64,000 bases of DNA from Streptomyces sp. NBC_00568 (GTDB taxonomy: Bacteria > Actinomycetota > Actinomycetes > Streptomycetales > Streptomycetaceae), in contig NZ_JAPENW010000001.1 of the NCBI RefSeq assembly GCF_026341855.1, positions 6,811,001 to 6,875,000 on the forward strand, written 5' to 3'. A program made the position numbers and the translations under genes. The notes under the pieces are model-generated. The model was not told the origin of the DNA and did no database searches. It was given only the letters and a program-made list of their open reading frames with translations. Every line of letters starts with the position of its first letter. Positions within the stretch are counted from its first letter, which is position 1. This document shows positions 61,831-64,000 of the stretch, one piece after another.

Positions 61831-61890
61831 GTGACGAAGCTCTTTAGTTGGCATAAAAGCGGGTAGCCGGCATCGACCGAGGGCGCGGAC
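61831..61890. repeat. Second, decayed copy of the transposon left end
   Basis: GTGACGAAGCTCTTTAGTTG then GCATAAAAGCGGG repeats the sequence of the true left end at 25513-25545 with a few changes. The degraded second decamer TAGCCGGCAT lies at 61864-61873, and GGGCGCGGACC follows as at the left end. It abuts the right end with only GCGAC between. It is evidence of an earlier related insertion or a tandem/nested event. Confidence 0.75.
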
Positions 61891-61897
61891 CGGAGCG

Positions 61898-62790
61898 TAC
61901 GGGTTCGACGCCTGCGGGCGGGAGACCGAGCGGGGGCTGCCCGGCGGCGTCACGCTCGACCAGTCCTGGGACACCGCGGGCCGGCTCGGCGCCCAGCACC
62001 TGGTCCGCGGTTCCGCGGGGGCGGACACGCTCCTCCAGCGGCGTGAGTACACCTACCGGCCCGACGGCATCCCGACCGGCATCGAGGAACTTACCGGGGG
62101 AGAGAAGCGGTTCGGCCTCGATCCGCGGAGCCGCGTCACGGCGGTCGACGGACGAGGTTGGACCGAGCGCTACCGGTACGACGAGGCGGGCAACGTCAGC
62201 CGCGCGCTCCCGGGGACGGACGACACCGACGCGCACCGCGGCCGCACCCGGTACGAGCGGGACGGCGAGGCCGCGTCGTGGCTCCGTGCTGCGCCTCCTC
62301 AACGGGCAGCAGAGGACGCAGACGTACACGTGGAACAGCCGCAACAGGCTGACCGGGACGACGACCCGGGACGGCGAGAGCTGGACGTACCTGTACGACT
62401 CCGTCGGGCGGCGCGTGGCGAAGCAGCGACTACATGGTCGAGAACTACACCGACGAGGGCCGGGCGCTCGGAGGAGTACCGCGTGACGCGAACGATGTGA
62501 GAGTCCCGCGCGATCAGCTCACCTGGCGCAACGGCAACGACGAGCTGATCTGGGACCGGACCGGCGAGAACCCGAAGCCCTTCAACCGGACGGTGACCTA
62601 CGAGCATCTGGACCCGGTGGTCCAGCACTGGAACCGCGAGGGACGCTTCAGCGACAGGGCGGCGCGCAACGGCTTCTGCAACAACACGGATCATATGGAA
62701 CCGATGGACTGGAGCGAGAACTCACGCGGCGGTGGCCGTATGACGGACACCTGCATCCAGGAAGTCGGAGAGGGCTCCTCATACACCTGA
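61898..62790 (+). pseudogene. rhs/YD-repeat gene fragment with C-terminal toxin-like domain
   Basis: The 5' part reads YGFDACGRETERGLPGG, LDQSWDTAGRLGAQ, REYTYRPDGIPTGIEEL and GWTERYRYDEAGNVSRAL, typical YD repeats. Frameshifts follow near 62280 (RTQTYTWNSRNRLTG resumes in another frame) and near 62425. The last part (62434-62790, 118 residues) is a compact C-terminal domain with TVTYEHLDPVVQHWNREG, FCNNTDHMEPMDWSEN and SRGGGRM that resembles a nuclease-type Rhs toxin tip. The gene lacks its N-terminal half and the repeat core, so it is a decayed polymorphic toxin, though the tip itself is open. Confidence 0.75.
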
Positions 62791-62803
62791 TCGTGGAGGA
62801 ATC

Positions 62804-63547
62804 ATGGACATCCGTGCCGTAGTGAGCGGCTTCCGCGATGTGGAGCCGCTTCCCGGCCCGGCGGACGCCTGGCACTGGTCACCCGCTCCGGGGATCGACT
62901 TCGCGGGCGCGCTCTCCGCGGACGGCCGGCGGCTGCTCCAGCTCAGTGCCCGCAATTCGTACGACCAGGAACTGGCTGTCGCCACACTGGAGTTCGCGCG
63001 GGAGCACGAGGAGGACATCTTCGCGGGCCATCCCCATCTGGGCACGGCCGGCGGATTCGCGGCGCCCGGGGGAAGGCGGTTCGACGTGGTGGCGGGGGTG
63101 GGGCCGCAGGTGCACGGCTTCTACCGGGTCGAGAATCCCGACCTCACTCCGCACGTCCGCCTGACGTTTCCCGCCCATTCCTGCGAGTTCTCCGGAGACG
63201 AGACCCTCGAAGAGGCCGTCTCCCGGTACCGCATGCTCAAGATGAACAACTTCGACTGCGAGCCTCTCCCCTTTCTCAAGATGCGCTACACCAATACGCG
63301 CACCCGGGGCCGGAGCGGCAACCCCGGACGCGGCCTTACCGAACCGAAGCGCCTGCTGGAGGAGCTTCGGCTGATGGAGGGCGGTGAGGGCAGCTTCGTC
63401 GAGTTCGAGAACCGTCACGGCAAGGTGTGGCGGGTCGAGTGGCACGGAGCGTGGTTCATCGCGGAATGGGAGACACCGGACGGCCGGCCCCGCGAGATCG
63501 GGGGCGACGACCTCCTGTTGTTCGCACAGAGCCGGTTGACCGAGTAG
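62804..63547 (+). CDS. Hypothetical protein, probable immunity protein of the Rhs tip
   Basis: A 247-residue soluble protein with no signal peptide, starting at ATG 13 bp after the toxin-like frame, with GTGGAGG upstream. I recognise no domain. Its position directly after a C-terminal toxin tip and its intact frame, while the rhs gene is decaying, fit an immunity protein kept for protection. Sequence features are a WHWSPAPGIDF start region, HLGTAGGF and a C-terminal VEWHGAWFIAEWE. Confidence 0.5.
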   Translation: MDIRAVVSGFRDVEPLPGPADAWHWSPAPGIDFAGALSADGRRLLQLSARNSYDQELAVATLEFAREHEEDIFAGHPHLGTAGGFAAPGGRRFDVVAGVGPQVHGFYRVENPDLTPHVRLTFPAHSCEFSGDETLEEAVSRYRMLKMNNFDCEPLPFLKMRYTNTRTRGRSGNPGRGLTEPKRLLEELRLMEGGEGSFVEFENRHGKVWRVEWHGAWFIAEWETPDGRPREIGGDDLLLFAQSRLTE

Positions 63548-64000
63548 GCCGTGCCGAATCCCCCGGGCCGCCGCTTCCCTTTCCCGCACACTGCTTCCTC
63601 GGGCGTGCGCTCGCGCGGTATCACGGAACTGCGGCCAGAGCCGGTTTCCACGAGTGCCATCACCCCGTCGGACGCTTGGAGTTGAGATCGCCGGCGGCCC
63701 AGTTGGAATGCGCCTCTCGCTGCCGGGGGAGAAGCCCGGCGGTCAGGGCGAAGAGGTACATCGAGCCGACCGCGACATCAGCCCCTGGCGACAACGTATG
63801 GGCCTTGCGGTCCGCATGGCCGTGGTTCACTCGCGAACCAGCCTGGAAAAGGAGAGTTGGAGCACGGTCGAGCGTGTCGACGGGCACAGGGGGCGGGCGG
63901 CGGCGACCCGGCCGGTTCGCTCCGGGCTGACGGCTGATAGAAAGTTGCAGGTCACACCGGAAAACCTCGGGGCGTCCGGTTGCCCGGTCGGTCCGGATCG

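Noticed and set aside
25513..61873. The near-direct repeat at 25513 and 61831 as attachment sites of an integrase-type element
   Set aside because: No integrase, excisionase or tRNA gene is present. Terminal inverted repeats with a 5-bp duplication at 25512 and 61825 explain the boundaries better.
63548..64000. Possible small genes in the final 450 bp, including a 75-residue minus frame at 63660-63887
   Set aside because: No ribosome site, family match or neighbouring operon supports them. The stretch is left without a feature.

Overview
The window is high-GC actinobacterial DNA, almost certainly Streptomyces or a close relative. The signs are third-position G/C, GTG and TTG starts, a mycothiol-dependent formaldehyde dehydrogenase, sugar ABC importers with no ATPase of their own, and Streptomyces-type dispersed repeats. 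All calls come from reading the sequence; no database search was run.

Left chromosomal part (1-25.5 kb). It opens with a possible transposase start at the edge, an acyl-CoA dehydrogenase, the decayed remains of an alpha-methylacyl-CoA racemase/CoA-transferase and a TetR regulator. Next is a myo-inositol region. Leftward run an ABC importer (binding lipoprotein, permease, ATPase) and an inositol-dehydrogenase-like oxidoreductase. Rightward run iolC, a Cgl0159-type aldolase, iolB, iolD and a GntR regulator. The two arms share a symmetric promoter/operator region. A second oxidoreductase with its divergent LacI regulator has textbook operators. A 197-bp MITE-like element sits between that lacI and a tetR. 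Then come a DJ-1 family protein, an XRE-cupin regulator, a GNAT acetyltransferase, a WGR protein, a PadR/NTF2-like pair, a Cys-rich four-helix protein, a cobalamin riboswitch with cbtB and a degenerate histidine phosphatase, a small membrane protein and a second acyl-CoA dehydrogenase.

Accessory island (25512-61825, about 36.3 kb). Both ends carry a 5'-TGTGAC terminal inverted repeat (21/25 matches), two copies per end of the decamer TAGTTGGCAC in inverted orientation, and a near-perfect 5-bp flanking duplication (GCGAT/GCGAC). A TniQ-family gene lies just inside the left end. This looks like a Tn7/Tn5053-type transposon that has lost its transposase and ATPase genes, with a broken UvrD-like helicase beside tniQ. 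The cargo is catabolic. It holds (i) an alcohol dehydrogenase and tautomerase under a TetR regulator; (ii) a ten-gene leftward aromatic-ring operon (FAD monooxygenase, extradiol dioxygenase, amidohydrolase, two FAH hydrolases, cyclase, two SDRs, two CoA-transferase subunits) divergent from a LysR regulator, with an MFS transporter; (iii) two LacI regulators and a sugar importer followed by a cytosolic alpha-L-rhamnosidase and an exported beta-glucosidase; (iv) an IclR regulator, a flavin/[2Fe-2S] reductase, a CYP199-like P450, mycothiol-dependent formaldehyde dehydrogenase and an MBL hydrolase. Read together, it resembles a transferable pathway for methoxylated plant aromatic glycosides (for example flavonoid rutinosides): remove sugars, O-demethylate, detoxify formaldehyde, open the ring.

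Right flank (61.8-64 kb). A second decayed transposon left end, an rhs/YD-repeat pseudogene with a C-terminal toxin-like domain, and a probable immunity gene. The last 450 bp hold nothing I can support.
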